In this document: piece after piece, positions 34,394 through 42,319 of the stretch
How the letters are laid out: the number at the start of each line of letters is the position of its first letter
Numbering within the stretch: position 1 is the stretch's first letter
Source of the DNA: Colidextribacter sp. OB.20
GTDB taxonomy: Bacteria > Bacillota > Clostridia > Oscillospirales > Oscillospiraceae
DNA length: 64,000 nt
Reading direction: 5' to 3'
Assembly: GCF_009911595.1 (NCBI RefSeq)
Contig: NZ_QWKG01000005.1
Coordinates: 51,928-115,927, forward strand
Notes under the pieces: generated by a model
What the model saw: only the letters and a program-made list of their open reading frames with translations
Databases searched by the model: none
What the model was told of the DNA's origin: nothing
Translations under genes and position numbers: made by a program

Positions 34394-35270
34394 AGTCCTC
34401 ACCTCCCAGTTCATAGATAAAGATTTCCTCCAGGGTCAGGGGCAGAGCCTCCATCAAAATGGGGGCGCAGACCGCCATGCGGGTCTTGATCTCCGCCGGG
34501 TTCCCCCGGACAATGAGGGTGTACACCCGCCCGATCTGGGAGGTGTGGAGCACATTCAGGTCTTTCGGCAGCTCGGGCAGCTCCCCGTCGGCGAAGGCGA
34601 GCTGCAGCTTGACCACGTTGTCCTGGAGGTCGGTGAGGGACCGCTCCAGCAGCACCTTGCCATGGGACAGGATGCCCACGTGGTCGCACACATCCTCCAG
34701 CTCCCGCAGGTTGTGGGAGGAGACCAGCACGGTGGTCCCCCGCTGGGCCACGTCCCCCATGAGCAGGGTCCACACCTGGCGGCGCATCACCGGGTCCAGG
34801 CCGTCCACCGGCTCGTCCAGCACTAGCACCTCCGGATTGCAGCACAGGGCCAGCCGGAAGGCGGACTGCTTCTGCATCCCCTTGGACAGCCGGCGGATGG
34901 GCTGCTTCTCGTCCACCTCGGGGAAGGCCTCGGCCAACGCCTCGTACCGCTTCATGTCGAAGTTGGGGTACATCCCCCGGTAGAAGCGCATCATGTCCCT
35001 GGTGGAGGCGGAGTTGAAGTAGTACAGCTCGTCGGGGATGGCGGCAATTTTGGCCTTGACCGCCGGGTTTTCGTAGACCTGCTCCCCGTCTACCAGCACC
35101 GAGCCCGAGTCCGGGCGGTAGATGCCCATAATGTGCCGCAGGATGGTGGATTTGCCCGCTCCGTTGGGGCCCACCAGCCCGTAGATGGAGCCCTTCTCCG
35201 CCGTCATGGTCAGGCCGTCCAGGGCCGTGAACCCGTCGAAGGTTTTCACCACGTTGTTTACCTTAATCAT
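34368..35270 (-). CDS. ABC transporter ATP-binding protein
   Basis: 300 residues from the ATG at 35270. Walker A is GPNGAGKSTILRHIMGIYR, the signature LSKGMQKQ in RRLSKGMQKQSAFRLALCC, Walker B VLVLDEPVDGLD, and the H-loop SSHNLRELEDVCDHVGILSH. It overlaps the end of the GntR gene by 8 bases, so GntR-ATPase-permease are one coupled operon. This matches YtrA-YtrB-type or BceA-like exporters. Confidence 0.95.
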   Translation of the reverse strand: MIKVNNVVKTFDGFTALDGLTMTAEKGSIYGLVGPNGAGKSTILRHIMGIYRPDSGSVLVDGEQVYENPAVKAKIAAIPDELYYFNSASTRDMMRFYRGMYPNFDMKRYEALAEAFPEVDEKQPIRRLSKGMQKQSAFRLALCCNPEVLVLDEPVDGLDPVMRRQVWTLLMGDVAQRGTTVLVSSHNLRELEDVCDHVGILSHGKVLLERSLTDLQDNVVKLQLAFADGELPELPKDLNVLHTSQIGRVYTLIVRGNPAEIKTRMAVCAPILMEALPLTLEEIFIYELGGEDYAVRDIVL

Positions 35271-35637
35271 CCAAATTTCCCCCTTCCAGGGCCCGAATGC
35301 GGGCCCACAGCTCCTCGCCGCTGACGCCAAGGAACAGCAGCTCCCCCGCCGTCTGGTCGAAGGTCTGGAGCAGGTCGTGCTTCCGCCCCTCGTCCACCCC
35401 GGTGTTGGGGGCGGCGAAGGAGCCCTTCCCCGGCACCGAGTAGACATACCCCTCCGACTCCAGAGCCTCGTAGGCCCGCTGAATGGTGTTGGGGTTGATG
35501 GCCAGCGTCCCCGCCATGGTGCGCACCGAGGGCAGCTTCTCCCCCTCCTGGATTACCCCCGTCACCATCAGCCGGCGCAGGCCGTCCTTCACCTGTTCAT
35601 AGATGGGCCGGGCGTCTCGGTAGTCTAAGTTCAACAT
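35263..35637 (-). CDS. GntR-family regulator, YtrA subfamily
   Basis: 124 residues: the winged helix reads PIYEQVKDGLRRLMVTGVIQ, GEKLPSVRTMAGTLAINPNT and IQRAYEALESEGYVYSVPGK. A short C-terminal dimerisation tail follows instead of a ligand domain, which defines YtrA-type regulators of ABC transporter operons. The ATG at 35637 is spaced 7 bases from AGGAGG. It is probably an autorepressor acting at the CTGTATTAGTACAG palindrome. Confidence 0.93.
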   Translation of the reverse strand: MLNLDYRDARPIYEQVKDGLRRLMVTGVIQEGEKLPSVRTMAGTLAINPNTIQRAYEALESEGYVYSVPGKGSFAAPNTGVDEGRKHDLLQTFDQTAGELLFLGVSGEELWARIRALEGGNLDD

Positions 35638-35668
35638 CACAGCTCCTCCTTTCCGGATACTGTATTAA

Positions 35669-35713
35669 CTGTATTAGTACAGGTAGTATATCAGAGGGGC
35701 GGAGGAAATACAA
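35669..35713 (-). promoter_or_regulatory. Promoter and operator of the GntR-ABC operon
   Basis: Minus strand TTGTAT (35708-35713), 17-nt spacer, TATACT (35685-35690). Palindrome CTGTATTAGTACAG at 35669-35682 lies just downstream of the -10, over the transcription start, with a further partial CTGTATTAA copy beside it. Confidence 0.78.
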
Positions 35714-35733
35714 TTAAGAACTCCTTAAGATTT

Positions 35734-35764
35734 ATAAAAAGGCCGCCCCGGCGGGCGGCCCTGA
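35734..35764 (-). terminator. Terminator after toxN
   Basis: GGCCGCCC and GGGCGGCC around CGGC (35741-35760), followed on the minus strand by TTTTTATAAA. Confidence 0.85.
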
Positions 35765-35771
35765 GAAAGGC

Positions 35772-36257
35772 TTAGTGATTTGGATCATACTGCTTGCAGG
35801 CGTACTCCAGCTTTTTAAAATCACAGCAGATTTTAAGGAGAAACGCGTTCTTTTTATGTACGACGCTGAAATAGGTCTGGGAGGCGTGATTGAGCACATC
35901 AGCCTTGCTCCGGTTGATAAAAGAAATCTGGCGGCGCAGCAGCTCGGCATATTTGACATCGGGCTCCTTGCCGATGTCAAAGGAAATGAGAGCCGCGTCA
36001 TGGACAGGGATCATATTGTTAAAGCCGAGCAGGCCAAGCTTCCCGTTGTCTATTTTCATAATATGGCGTCCGGGCTTAATATTGGCGTGGTTTGGCTTCG
36101 GGGACTCCATGGGAACAAAATAGCGGTGGTCGCCTACATAGAGGACTACGCCCACATAGGGCCTGCGCCGGTTCTTATTATCCTGCACCCGGGGATCCCG
36201 GCTCTTCAAAAAACGAATATATTTGTCCGAGATACGGTACAGCTTCAGAGACTCCAT
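35772..36257 (-). CDS. toxN: ToxN/AbiQ-family type III toxin endoribonuclease
   Basis: 161 residues, family length. It opens LKLYRISDKYIRFLKSRDPR. It continues PYVGVVLYVGDHRYFVPMES, then PKPNHANIKPG, LGLLGFNNMIPVHDAALISF and YAELLRRQISFINRS. These match ToxN/AbiQ/CptN proteins over the whole length, including the S-P-K part of the active-site loop. These toxins cut RNA and are held inactive by repeats of a small RNA encoded just upstream. ATG at 36257 (not the GTG four codons earlier) has GGAGGA at the right distance. Known members abort phage infection or stabilise plasmids. The predicted antitoxin lies directly upstream. Confidence 0.92.
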   Translation of the reverse strand: MESLKLYRISDKYIRFLKSRDPRVQDNKNRRRPYVGVVLYVGDHRYFVPMESPKPNHANIKPGRHIMKIDNGKLGLLGFNNMIPVHDAALISFDIGKEPDVKYAELLRRQISFINRSKADVLNHASQTYFSVVHKKNAFLLKICCDFKKLEYACKQYDPNH

Positions 36258-36276
36258 AGGCTCCTCCACACAGGAC

Positions 36277-36308
36277 GGGGGAGGCGGGCGGTAAAGCCTG
36301 CCTCCCCC
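36277..36308 (-). promoter_or_regulatory. Hairpin between antitoxin repeats and toxN
   Basis: GGGGGAGGC and GCCTCCCCC stem, 9 bp, between the last 36-nt repeat and the toxN ribosome site. ToxIN loci have a leaky terminator at this place that keeps antitoxin RNA in excess. Here no T-tract follows in the toxN direction, so read-through control may differ. Confidence 0.7.
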
Positions 36309-36310
36309 CT

Positions 36311-36473
36311 TTTCCGGTCCCTACTTGCGGCAAGGGATTTCCGCTTTTTTAAGGTCTGACTTGCGGCACAGACTGTCCGCTTTTTCCGGTCCCGATTTAC
36401 GGCTCGGGCTCTCCGCTTCGAAAGGAGGTGAAAATAACACGGAGGTAATTTTCACACTTGCGGATTACTCCGC
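36311..36473 (-). ncRNA. toxI: ToxI-like antitoxin RNA with three 36-nt repeats
   Basis: Three contiguous 36-nt units at 36383-36418, 36347-36382 and 36311-36346 (minus-strand order). Each starts AAGCGGA and has a 5-bp stem that differs between units but still pairs: CCCGA/TCGGG, GTCTG/CAGAC and TCCCT/AGGGA. The loop core GCCGCAAGT is shared by two units and GCCGTAAAT is in the third. A degenerate leader with CCGCAAGT lies between the promoter and the first unit. ToxI of Pectobacterium also has 36-nt repeats. The RNA start near 36473 is inferred from the promoter. Confidence 0.88.
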
Positions 36474-36479
36474 ACCTTT

Positions 36480-36508
36480 ATTATATGCCCTTTTAATACA
36501 AAATGCAA
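36480..36508 (-). promoter_or_regulatory. Promoter of the toxI-toxN locus
   Basis: Minus strand TTGCAT (36503-36508), 17-nt spacer, TATAAT (36480-36485). It lies upstream of the repeats, as expected for a type III locus driven by one promoter. Confidence 0.85.
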
Positions 36509-36573
36509 TCCCAAGATGTAGGGAAAGTTCCCGGAAGGAACAATATATTGTTTTAAAGGACCACTGGAATTCG

Positions 36574-38040
36574 CTATTTCCTGTCCTTGCCGGCCAGGTA
36601 GTCCCGAACCACCTGCTCCTCGGAGAAGAAGTGCTTCACGCCCCTGATCTCCTGATACTCCTCGTGGCCCTTGCCGATTAGGGCGATAATGTCGCCGTCC
36701 TGGGCCTGGTCGATGACCCAGCGGATGGCCTCCGCCCGGTCGGGGATGGAGATATATTTCCCGTTATGGCGGGCCAGGCCCACCTTGATGTCCTCGTTGA
36801 TGGCCTCCACCTCCTCGTCCCGGGGGTTGTCCATGGTGAGGACGGTGAGGTCGGCGTATTTGGCGCTCATCTCCCCCATGTCGTACCGCCGCAGGCGGGA
36901 GCGGTTGCCGCCGCCGCCAAAGAGGCAGATCAGCCGGTGGGGGCCATAGGCCCGGAGCATGGACAGCAGGTTCTCCGTGCTGACGGCGTTGTGGGCGTAG
37001 TCGATGAGCAGGGTGTAGTGCCCCGGGGTGGGCAGAATCTGGGTGCGGCCCTTCACCTGGACGGTCTCCAGGCCCCTGGCTGCCGCCTCCCGGCTGATGC
37101 CCGCCAGGTCCGCCGCCGCCAGAGCGGCCAGGGCGTTTTCCACGTTGAACCGCCCCGGCATGTCCAGCAGAAACTCCCCGGACATGGGGCCGGAAACGGA
37201 AAACCGGCTGCCCAGAAAGCTGGGGCGGCGCTCCTCGGCAATGCCGTCCGCCCGGTAGCTGGCCTCCCCCGCCATGGAGAAGGTGGTCAGGGGACACAGG
37301 GCGCCGGCGGTCACCGCGGGGGTGTGCTCGTCGTCGATATTCACCAGCCCCTGTTTGCACTGCCGGAACATCAGGCTTTTACACTGGAGGTACTCCTCAA
37401 AGCTCTCGTGCTCCCCCGGGCCCACGTGGTCGGGGGACAGGTTGAGAAACACCCCGATGTCAAACTGAATCCCGGCGGTGCGCCGGAGCTTGAAGCCCTG
37501 TGAGGAGGCCTCCATCACCACATGGGAGCACCCCGCGTCCGCCATCCGGCGGAAGAGGGAGTGGAGCTCGTAGGACTCAGGGGTGGTATTTTTGGTGGTG
37601 ATCCTCTCCCCGCCGATCACCGCCCCGATGGTGCCGATCATGCCCACCCTGTGGCCCGCCGCCTCCAGAATGGCCTTGAGCATGTGGGCGGTGGTGGTCT
37701 TGCCCTTGGTGCCGGTGAGGCCGATGACCGTCATCTCCCGGGCCGGATGGCCGAACCAGGCCGCTGACAGCAGGGCCAGAGCGGTCCGGCTGTCGGTGAC
37801 CCGCAGAACAGCGATCCCCTCAGGGACCTCCACCTCCCGCTCCACCACAAGAGCGGCCGCCCCGGCCTCCAGGGCCTTGGGGATGTAGTCGTGGCCGTCG
37901 GCCTGAAAGCCGGTGAGACAGACGAAGAGACTGCCGGGGACCACCTTCCGGGAGTCGTACTCCAGGGCGGATATCTCCACATCCAGGGACCCAGCGTCCA
38001 GGATATAGTTCAGATTTTTTACCAGCTCTGTCAGCTTCAT
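36574..38040 (-). CDS. murE: UDP-MurNAc-tripeptide synthetase MurE
   Basis: Adds the third stem-peptide residue in peptidoglycan synthesis. The 488 residues have the ATP loop GLTGTKGKTTTAH near 110, then TTPESYELHSLFRRM, GRFNVENALAAL and LIDYAHNAVSTENLL. The DNPRDEE motif near 405 is typical of enzymes that add meso-diaminopimelate rather than lysine. It overlaps the dapF stop by ATGA, so the enzyme that makes its substrate is translated just before it. Confidence 0.95.
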   Translation of the reverse strand: MKLTELVKNLNYILDAGSLDVEISALEYDSRKVVPGSLFVCLTGFQADGHDYIPKALEAGAAALVVEREVEVPEGIAVLRVTDSRTALALLSAAWFGHPAREMTVIGLTGTKGKTTTAHMLKAILEAAGHRVGMIGTIGAVIGGERITTKNTTPESYELHSLFRRMADAGCSHVVMEASSQGFKLRRTAGIQFDIGVFLNLSPDHVGPGEHESFEEYLQCKSLMFRQCKQGLVNIDDEHTPAVTAGALCPLTTFSMAGEASYRADGIAEERRPSFLGSRFSVSGPMSGEFLLDMPGRFNVENALAALAAADLAGISREAAARGLETVQVKGRTQILPTPGHYTLLIDYAHNAVSTENLLSMLRAYGPHRLICLFGGGGNRSRLRRYDMGEMSAKYADLTVLTMDNPRDEEVEAINEDIKVGLARHNGKYISIPDRAEAIRWVIDQAQDGDIIALIGKGHEEYQEIRGVKHFFSEEQVVRDYLAGKDRK

Positions 38041-38879
38041 AAATAGAGGACCCCCTCAAATACCGTGTGGGACGGGCCAGTCATGCGGACATGGTTGTCC
38101 GACTCCCGCCAGTCCACCTCCAGGATGCCGCCGATCTGCTCCACCCGGACCTGACGGTTGGCGCGGCCCAGCAGGGAGGCGGCCACCGCCGCCGTGCAGC
38201 AGCCGGTGCCGCAGCCGATGGTCTCCCCTGTCCCCCGCTCCCACTCCCGAATCTTGATATAGTCCCGGGAGACCACCTGGGCGAAGGTGACGTTGATTTT
38301 GTTGGGGAACAGGCTTGTCATATGCTCGATGGCGGGGCCGTATTTGGCCACATCGAAGGAGGCGGTGTCGTCGATGAACATGACGCAGTGGGGGTTGCCC
38401 CAGGACAGGGCGGTGATGTGGAAAGTGCAGTCAACTATATTGACAGGTTGGTTGACAAACTGCTCCAACGGGGTGTTCACCGGCACGGCGGCGGCGGACA
38501 GCCGGGGCTGGCCGATGTCGGCGGTGATGTTCACCGCCCTGCCGTTCTCCACCTGGAGCCAGACGTGCTGCATCCCCCCCAGGGTCTCGATCTCAAACTC
38601 AGTTTTTTGAGTCAGCCGATGGTCGTAGACATATTTGGACAGGGAGCGCAGGGCGTTGCCGCACATCTCACCCTCGGTGCCGTCGGGGTTGAACATCCGC
38701 ATCCGGAACTCCCCCCGGTCCGAGGGGCAGATGAGCACCAGGCCGTCAGAGCCGATGCCGAAGTGCCGGTCGCTTACCCGCCGGGCCAGGGCGTTTGGGT
38801 CGTCAACCTCCTGAGAAATGGCGTTGACATACACGTAGTCGTTGCCGTAGGCCTGCATTTTGGTGAATTGTAGTTCCAT
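38037..38879 (-). CDS. dapF: Diaminopimelate epimerase
   Basis: Makes meso-DAP from LL-DAP. 280 residues from the ATG at 38879. The two catalytic cysteines are in GEMCGNALRSLSKYV (near 72) and IGCGTGCCTAAVAAS (near 222). FNPDGTEGEMCG and DRHFGIGSDGLVLI are also typical. The frame is open 11 codons upstream, but AGGAG spacing supports this start. It is coupled to murE. Confidence 0.96.
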   Translation of the reverse strand: MELQFTKMQAYGNDYVYVNAISQEVDDPNALARRVSDRHFGIGSDGLVLICPSDRGEFRMRMFNPDGTEGEMCGNALRSLSKYVYDHRLTQKTEFEIETLGGMQHVWLQVENGRAVNITADIGQPRLSAAAVPVNTPLEQFVNQPVNIVDCTFHITALSWGNPHCVMFIDDTASFDVAKYGPAIEHMTSLFPNKINVTFAQVVSRDYIKIREWERGTGETIGCGTGCCTAAVAASLLGRANRQVRVEQIGGILEVDWRESDNHVRMTGPSHTVFEGVLYL

Positions 38880-38899
38880 ATTTTGATTTCTCCTCTGCG

Positions 38900-39028
38900 G
38901 CCCCCTTCGCAAAGGGGGCTGGCACGGCGAAGCCGTGACTGGGGGTTTTCTCCCGACAGCTGCGGTACGGGAGAAAACCCTCCGTCATCCGCTGCGCGGA
39001 TGCCACCTCCCTTTTCAAAGGGAGGCTT
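38900..39028. repeat. Family-2 palindromic repeat between dapF and the Cys/Met gene
   Basis: CCCCCTTCGCAAAGGGGG, GGCACGGCGAAGCCGTGAC, GTTTTCTCCCGACAGC paired with TACGGGAGAAAACC, CATCCGCTGCGCGGATG and CCTCCCTTTTCAAAGGGAGG: four to five nested or tandem hairpins in 129 bp. A related element lies at 40366. Confidence 0.85.
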
Positions 39029-39048
39029 TTGGGCTTTACCTGTGGCTG

Positions 39049-40227
39049 TTATGCCAGCGCCTGCTCCAGGTCGGCGATGATGTCCCGGGGGTTTTCGATG
39101 CCGATGGAGATGCGGATAAACCGCTCGTTGATGCCCAGGGCCTCCCGCACGTCGGCGGGGATGGACTCGTGGGTCTGGGTCAGAGGGTAGGTGACCAGGC
39201 TCTCCACCCCGCCCAGACTCTCGGCGAACATAATCAGCTTCACCCGGGACAGCAGATTCATGGTGGTCTCCAGGCTGTCCAGCTCAAAGGAGATCATGCC
39301 GGAGAAGCCGGTGGACTGCCTGGTCATGACGGCGTAGTCCTTGTGGTCCTCGAAGCCGGAGTAGTACACCTTCTTCACCTTGGGGTGCTTCCGCAGCCAG
39401 TGGGACACCTCCATGGCGTTGGCGTTGTGCCGCTCCATCCGCAGGGCCAGGGTCTTCAGCCCCCGGAGGAGGAGCCAGCAGTCCATGGGGGCCAGGCCGT
39501 TGCCATGGGACTTGAGCTGGGCGTGGAAGAAGTCGCACATCTCCTGACTTTTTGCCACAGCGATGCCGGCGATCACGTCGTTGTGGCCGCAGAGGTACTT
39601 GGTGGCGCTGTGGACCACCACATCGGCCCCCAGGTCCAGGGGACGTTGGAAATAGGGGGTCATGAAGGTGTTGTCCACCACGAAGAGGGCCCCGATCTCA
39701 TGGGCGATGTCCGCCAGGGCGGCGATGTCCGCCACCTTCATCATGGGATTGGTGGGGGTCTCGCAGAAAATCATTTTGGTCTCCGGCTTGACTGCCGCCC
39801 GGACGGCGTCCAGGTCGGACAGGTCGATCCAGGAGAAGGTGCAGCCGAATTTGGAGAAGATCTCGTCGCAGATGCGGAAGGTGCCGCCGTAGATGTCGTC
39901 GGAGAGGATCACGTGGCTGCCCACGGGGAGCCAGGTGAACAGGGCCATGTTGGCCGCCTGGCCGCTGGAGAAGGCGAAGCCCTCCAGGCCGTTTTCCAGA
40001 ATGGCCATGGTGCGCTCCAGCTCCTGGCGGGTGGGGTTCTGCACCCGGGTGTAGTCGTAGCCGGTAGAGATGCCGAAGGCCCGGTGCCGGAAGGTGGCCG
40101 TCTGAAAGATGGGGAAGCTCACCGCCCCGGTGATGGGGTCGCAGCCCATGCCCCCGTGGACCACCTTGGTGTCGAAGGCCAGTTTTTCCTTGCGGTCGAA
40201 ATTGTTGTAGTAGCACTCGTTTTTCAT
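39049..40227 (-). CDS. Cystathionine gamma-synthase/lyase-family PLP enzyme
   Basis: Trans-sulfuration enzyme of 392 residues from the ATG at 40227 (AAGGAGG upstream). The PLP lysine is in SATKYLCGHNDVIAG near 210. GYDYTRVQNPTRQELERTMA, FSSGQAANMALF and ESLGGVESLVTYPLTQTHES are Cys/Met-metabolism PLP signatures. CGS, CGL and methionine gamma-lyase cannot be separated by eye. A divergent AraC-type gene probably controls it. Confidence 0.92.
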   Translation of the reverse strand: MKNECYYNNFDRKEKLAFDTKVVHGGMGCDPITGAVSFPIFQTATFRHRAFGISTGYDYTRVQNPTRQELERTMAILENGLEGFAFSSGQAANMALFTWLPVGSHVILSDDIYGGTFRICDEIFSKFGCTFSWIDLSDLDAVRAAVKPETKMIFCETPTNPMMKVADIAALADIAHEIGALFVVDNTFMTPYFQRPLDLGADVVVHSATKYLCGHNDVIAGIAVAKSQEMCDFFHAQLKSHGNGLAPMDCWLLLRGLKTLALRMERHNANAMEVSHWLRKHPKVKKVYYSGFEDHKDYAVMTRQSTGFSGMISFELDSLETTMNLLSRVKLIMFAESLGGVESLVTYPLTQTHESIPADVREALGINERFIRISIGIENPRDIIADLEQALA

Positions 40228-40325
40228 GGATGTTACCTCCTTGTGTCGGGGGCCGCGCCCCAGCCTTGTCCAGCTTATGGACCTAGTATACCGAAATTTT
40301 TTCCAAAATAATTGGCGGAACCTGC

Positions 40326-40354
40326 TTTTCATATTGCAAAAAATGCGGTATACT
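40326..40354 (+). promoter_or_regulatory. Promoter of the AraC-type regulator
   Basis: TTTTCA (40326-40331), 17-nt spacer, TATACT (40349-40354). The transcript would carry the whole family-2 repeat as its leader before the start codon at 40500. Confidence 0.65.
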
Positions 40355-40365
40355 GAATGGTATGG

Positions 40366-40482
40366 AAAAGCCTCCCTTTGTAAAGGGAGGGGGACCGCCG
40401 CCGCAGGCGGTGGTGGAGGGTTTTCCTGAAGAAAGAAACCCCCCGGCCCTGCGGGGCCGCCCCCCTTTGCAAAGGGGGGCGG
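40366..40482. repeat. Family-2 palindromic repeat in the araC leader
   Basis: CCTCCCTTTGTAAAGGGAGG, CCGCCGCCGCAGGCGGTGG, GGCCCTGCGGGGCC and CCCCCCTTTGCAAAGGGGGG. The repeat keeps the regulator frame open, giving a false longer N-terminus. It lies between a promoter and its gene. Confidence 0.85.
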
Positions 40483-40499
40483 GGAAAGGAGTCGAGATC

Positions 40500-41348
40500 A
40501 TGCTCCAACCAGCCAACTACCAGCGCCGGGGCTACCTCCACGAGGACTTCCGGCTGTTCCACCTGCGGGACATGGGGGTGGAGGAGATGGAGTACCACTA
40601 CCACGAGTTTGACAAGATTGTGATATTTCTGTCGGGCCGGGCCAGCTACATCATCGAGGGCCGGTCCTACTTTCTCAAGCCCTGGGATGTACTGCTGGTG
40701 AGCCACCACCTGATCCACAGGCCGGTGACCGACCCGGATCACCCCTATGAGCGGGCGGTGATCTATCTGGACCCGGGCTTCCTCAGCGCCAGCGGCACCC
40801 GGGGGGAGGACCTGGCCTCCTGCTTCCGCCTGGCCCGGGAGCGGCAGTTCGCCCTGATGCGGCCCGAGCTCGGGGAGCGGGAAAAGCTGAAGAGCCTGCT
40901 GGACAGCCTGGAGCGGGCGCTGGGGGACGAGGGTTTCGGCGGGGACCTGCTGGCCCGGACCTGTTTTCTCCAGCTGCTGGTCTTTCTCAACCGGGCCATG
41001 ATCCGGGACCGCACCCACCGGGATCAATCGGTGAGCCAGTACGACCCCAAGGTGGCCCAGGCCCTGTCCTACATCAACGACCACCTGGGGGAGGAGCTGA
41101 CGGTGGACAGCCTGGCCCGGCAGGTGTACACCAGTAAATTCCACTTTATGCGCCGGTTCAAGGAGCTCACCGGCTGTCCCGTCCACCAGTATATCACCCA
41201 GAAGCGGCTGCTGGCCGCGGCGGAGCTGCTGCGCGCCGGGGTGTCCGCCCAGGCCGCCTGCGGCCGGTGCGGCTTTCAGGACTACTCCGCCTTCCACCGG
41301 GCCTTCCGGCGGCAGTTCGGGGCCAGTCCCAGGGAGTTTATGCCCTAA
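40500..41348 (+). CDS. AraC-family transcriptional regulator with cupin sensor
   Basis: 282 residues from the ATG at 40500 with AAAGGAG upstream. The N-terminal cupin (HYHEFDKIVIFLSGRASYII, LKPWDVLLVSHHLIHRPV) binds a small ligand. Two C-terminal helix-turn-helix motifs are LTVDSLARQVYTSKFHFMRR and VSAQAACGRCGFQDYSAFHR, with FRRQFGASPREFMP at the end. It likely controls the divergent Cys/Met enzyme gene. Both promoters share about 270 bp. Confidence 0.92.
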   Translation: MLQPANYQRRGYLHEDFRLFHLRDMGVEEMEYHYHEFDKIVIFLSGRASYIIEGRSYFLKPWDVLLVSHHLIHRPVTDPDHPYERAVIYLDPGFLSASGTRGEDLASCFRLARERQFALMRPELGEREKLKSLLDSLERALGDEGFGGDLLARTCFLQLLVFLNRAMIRDRTHRDQSVSQYDPKVAQALSYINDHLGEELTVDSLARQVYTSKFHFMRRFKELTGCPVHQYITQKRLLAAAELLRAGVSAQAACGRCGFQDYSAFHRAFRRQFGASPREFMP

Positions 41349-41376
41349 GCTGCGACAGACACTCGGCAGCGGCCAA

Positions 41377-42192
41377 TCAAAGCAGTTCCTTCTTTTTCAG
41401 CCTGACCGTCCCGCCCTCTGGGGACAATGCGACGCCCCATGTCATGTTCAGCGCAGTCCGCTCCAGCCTTTCCAGGGTGTCTGTGATCTGAGCTTCACTC
41501 CCGTTCAACACAGAGAGCAGCTGCGTCACCGCCTGGAAATCCCTCTGCTTATAGAGCGCTGCTTCATGCCCAATTTGTATGCTCTGATCAATGCCTCTTT
41601 TATAGCGCGTGAGGGCATCCTTCAGCAGAGGTAAGCCCTTCTCCCGGTTTCCTGCCCAAAGCTCGCCGCACCCCATGGCAAAAAATCGCGGTGCGTCGTA
41701 ATTTCCGGGGGAACTGCCGTAGTGAAAATCGCCACAGCGCTGCTTGTCCGATAAAACCAGGAAATCGTTATAGCAGAAGGTGTCTAAACAGGAAAAGATT
41801 TCCTGGTTCAGCTGGGGTTTGATTACCTCCTCCCAGACTGTTTTCATCTGTTCAATGTTGAAAAACTGCTTATAGCTGGACGGATCGTCCACCGCCAGTT
41901 CGTCATAGGAGTTGATAAAGACATCCGGGTCATTACTTCTGCGGGGGTTAATCTTCTTACCGGCGTAGTAGTGATCTGCACAGGAGGCAGACAGAAAAAG
42001 CAGCACATGGACAACGGTCCTCGAATAGGAAATTTCCGGGTAGACTACCTCTGTGTAGTGCTTCGAGATGCGGACCATGTGCTTTGCCTTCCTGGGGCTG
42101 AGAACAAAACCGTTAACCTCGCACATCATTTTTAATTGCTGATACAAAAACTTGTTCATCTCTGTAGTGCTCCAAAATTTTTCTGGGTCCAT
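41377..42192 (-). CDS. Hypothetical protein, AT-richer accessory gene
   Basis: 271 residues without a recognised family. Visible features are SPRKAKHMVRISKHYTEVVY near 32, a possible short hydrophobic helix TVVHVLLFLSAS near 60, and a helical C-terminal half with KGLPLLKDALTRYKRGID. It has no signal peptide. Base composition is clearly lower in GC than its neighbours, suggesting transfer. It has its own good promoter. It may be a TPR-like or immunity-type protein; this is not established. Confidence 0.6.
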   Translation of the reverse strand: MDPEKFWSTTEMNKFLYQQLKMMCEVNGFVLSPRKAKHMVRISKHYTEVVYPEISYSRTVVHVLLFLSASCADHYYAGKKINPRRSNDPDVFINSYDELAVDDPSSYKQFFNIEQMKTVWEEVIKPQLNQEIFSCLDTFCYNDFLVLSDKQRCGDFHYGSSPGNYDAPRFFAMGCGELWAGNREKGLPLLKDALTRYKRGIDQSIQIGHEAALYKQRDFQAVTQLLSVLNGSEAQITDTLERLERTALNMTWGVALSPEGGTVRLKKKELL

Positions 42193-42224
42193 TTGAACGG
42201 CTCCTTTCCCTTGCTTTATACTTG

Positions 42225-42253
42225 ATTATAGTGATATTCCAGTTCTGTTTCAA
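42225..42253 (-). promoter_or_regulatory. Promoter of the 41377-42192 gene
   Basis: Minus strand TTGAAA (42248-42253), 17-nt spacer, TATAAT (42225-42230). Confidence 0.78.
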
Positions 42254-42319
42254 GTGTTTTCCAGGAGCATTGACAGCGGTGGTATGATGGAACCATAAAA
42301 GACGCGGGAGGGATGCGCT

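Noticed and set aside
32366..34420. Plus-strand ORF of 684 codons opposite the ABC permease
   Set aside because: Gly, Gln and His-rich composition without domains; the opposite strand encodes a credible permease coupled to an ATPase.
36311..36418. CRISPR array made of the 36-nt units
   Set aside because: The units are contiguous without spacers, and no cas genes are near. The adjacent ToxN-like gene explains them as antitoxin repeats.
40362..40499. N-terminal extension of the AraC protein
   Set aside because: The extra 46 residues are translated repeat sequence with no ribosome site; AAAGGAG precedes the ATG at 40500.
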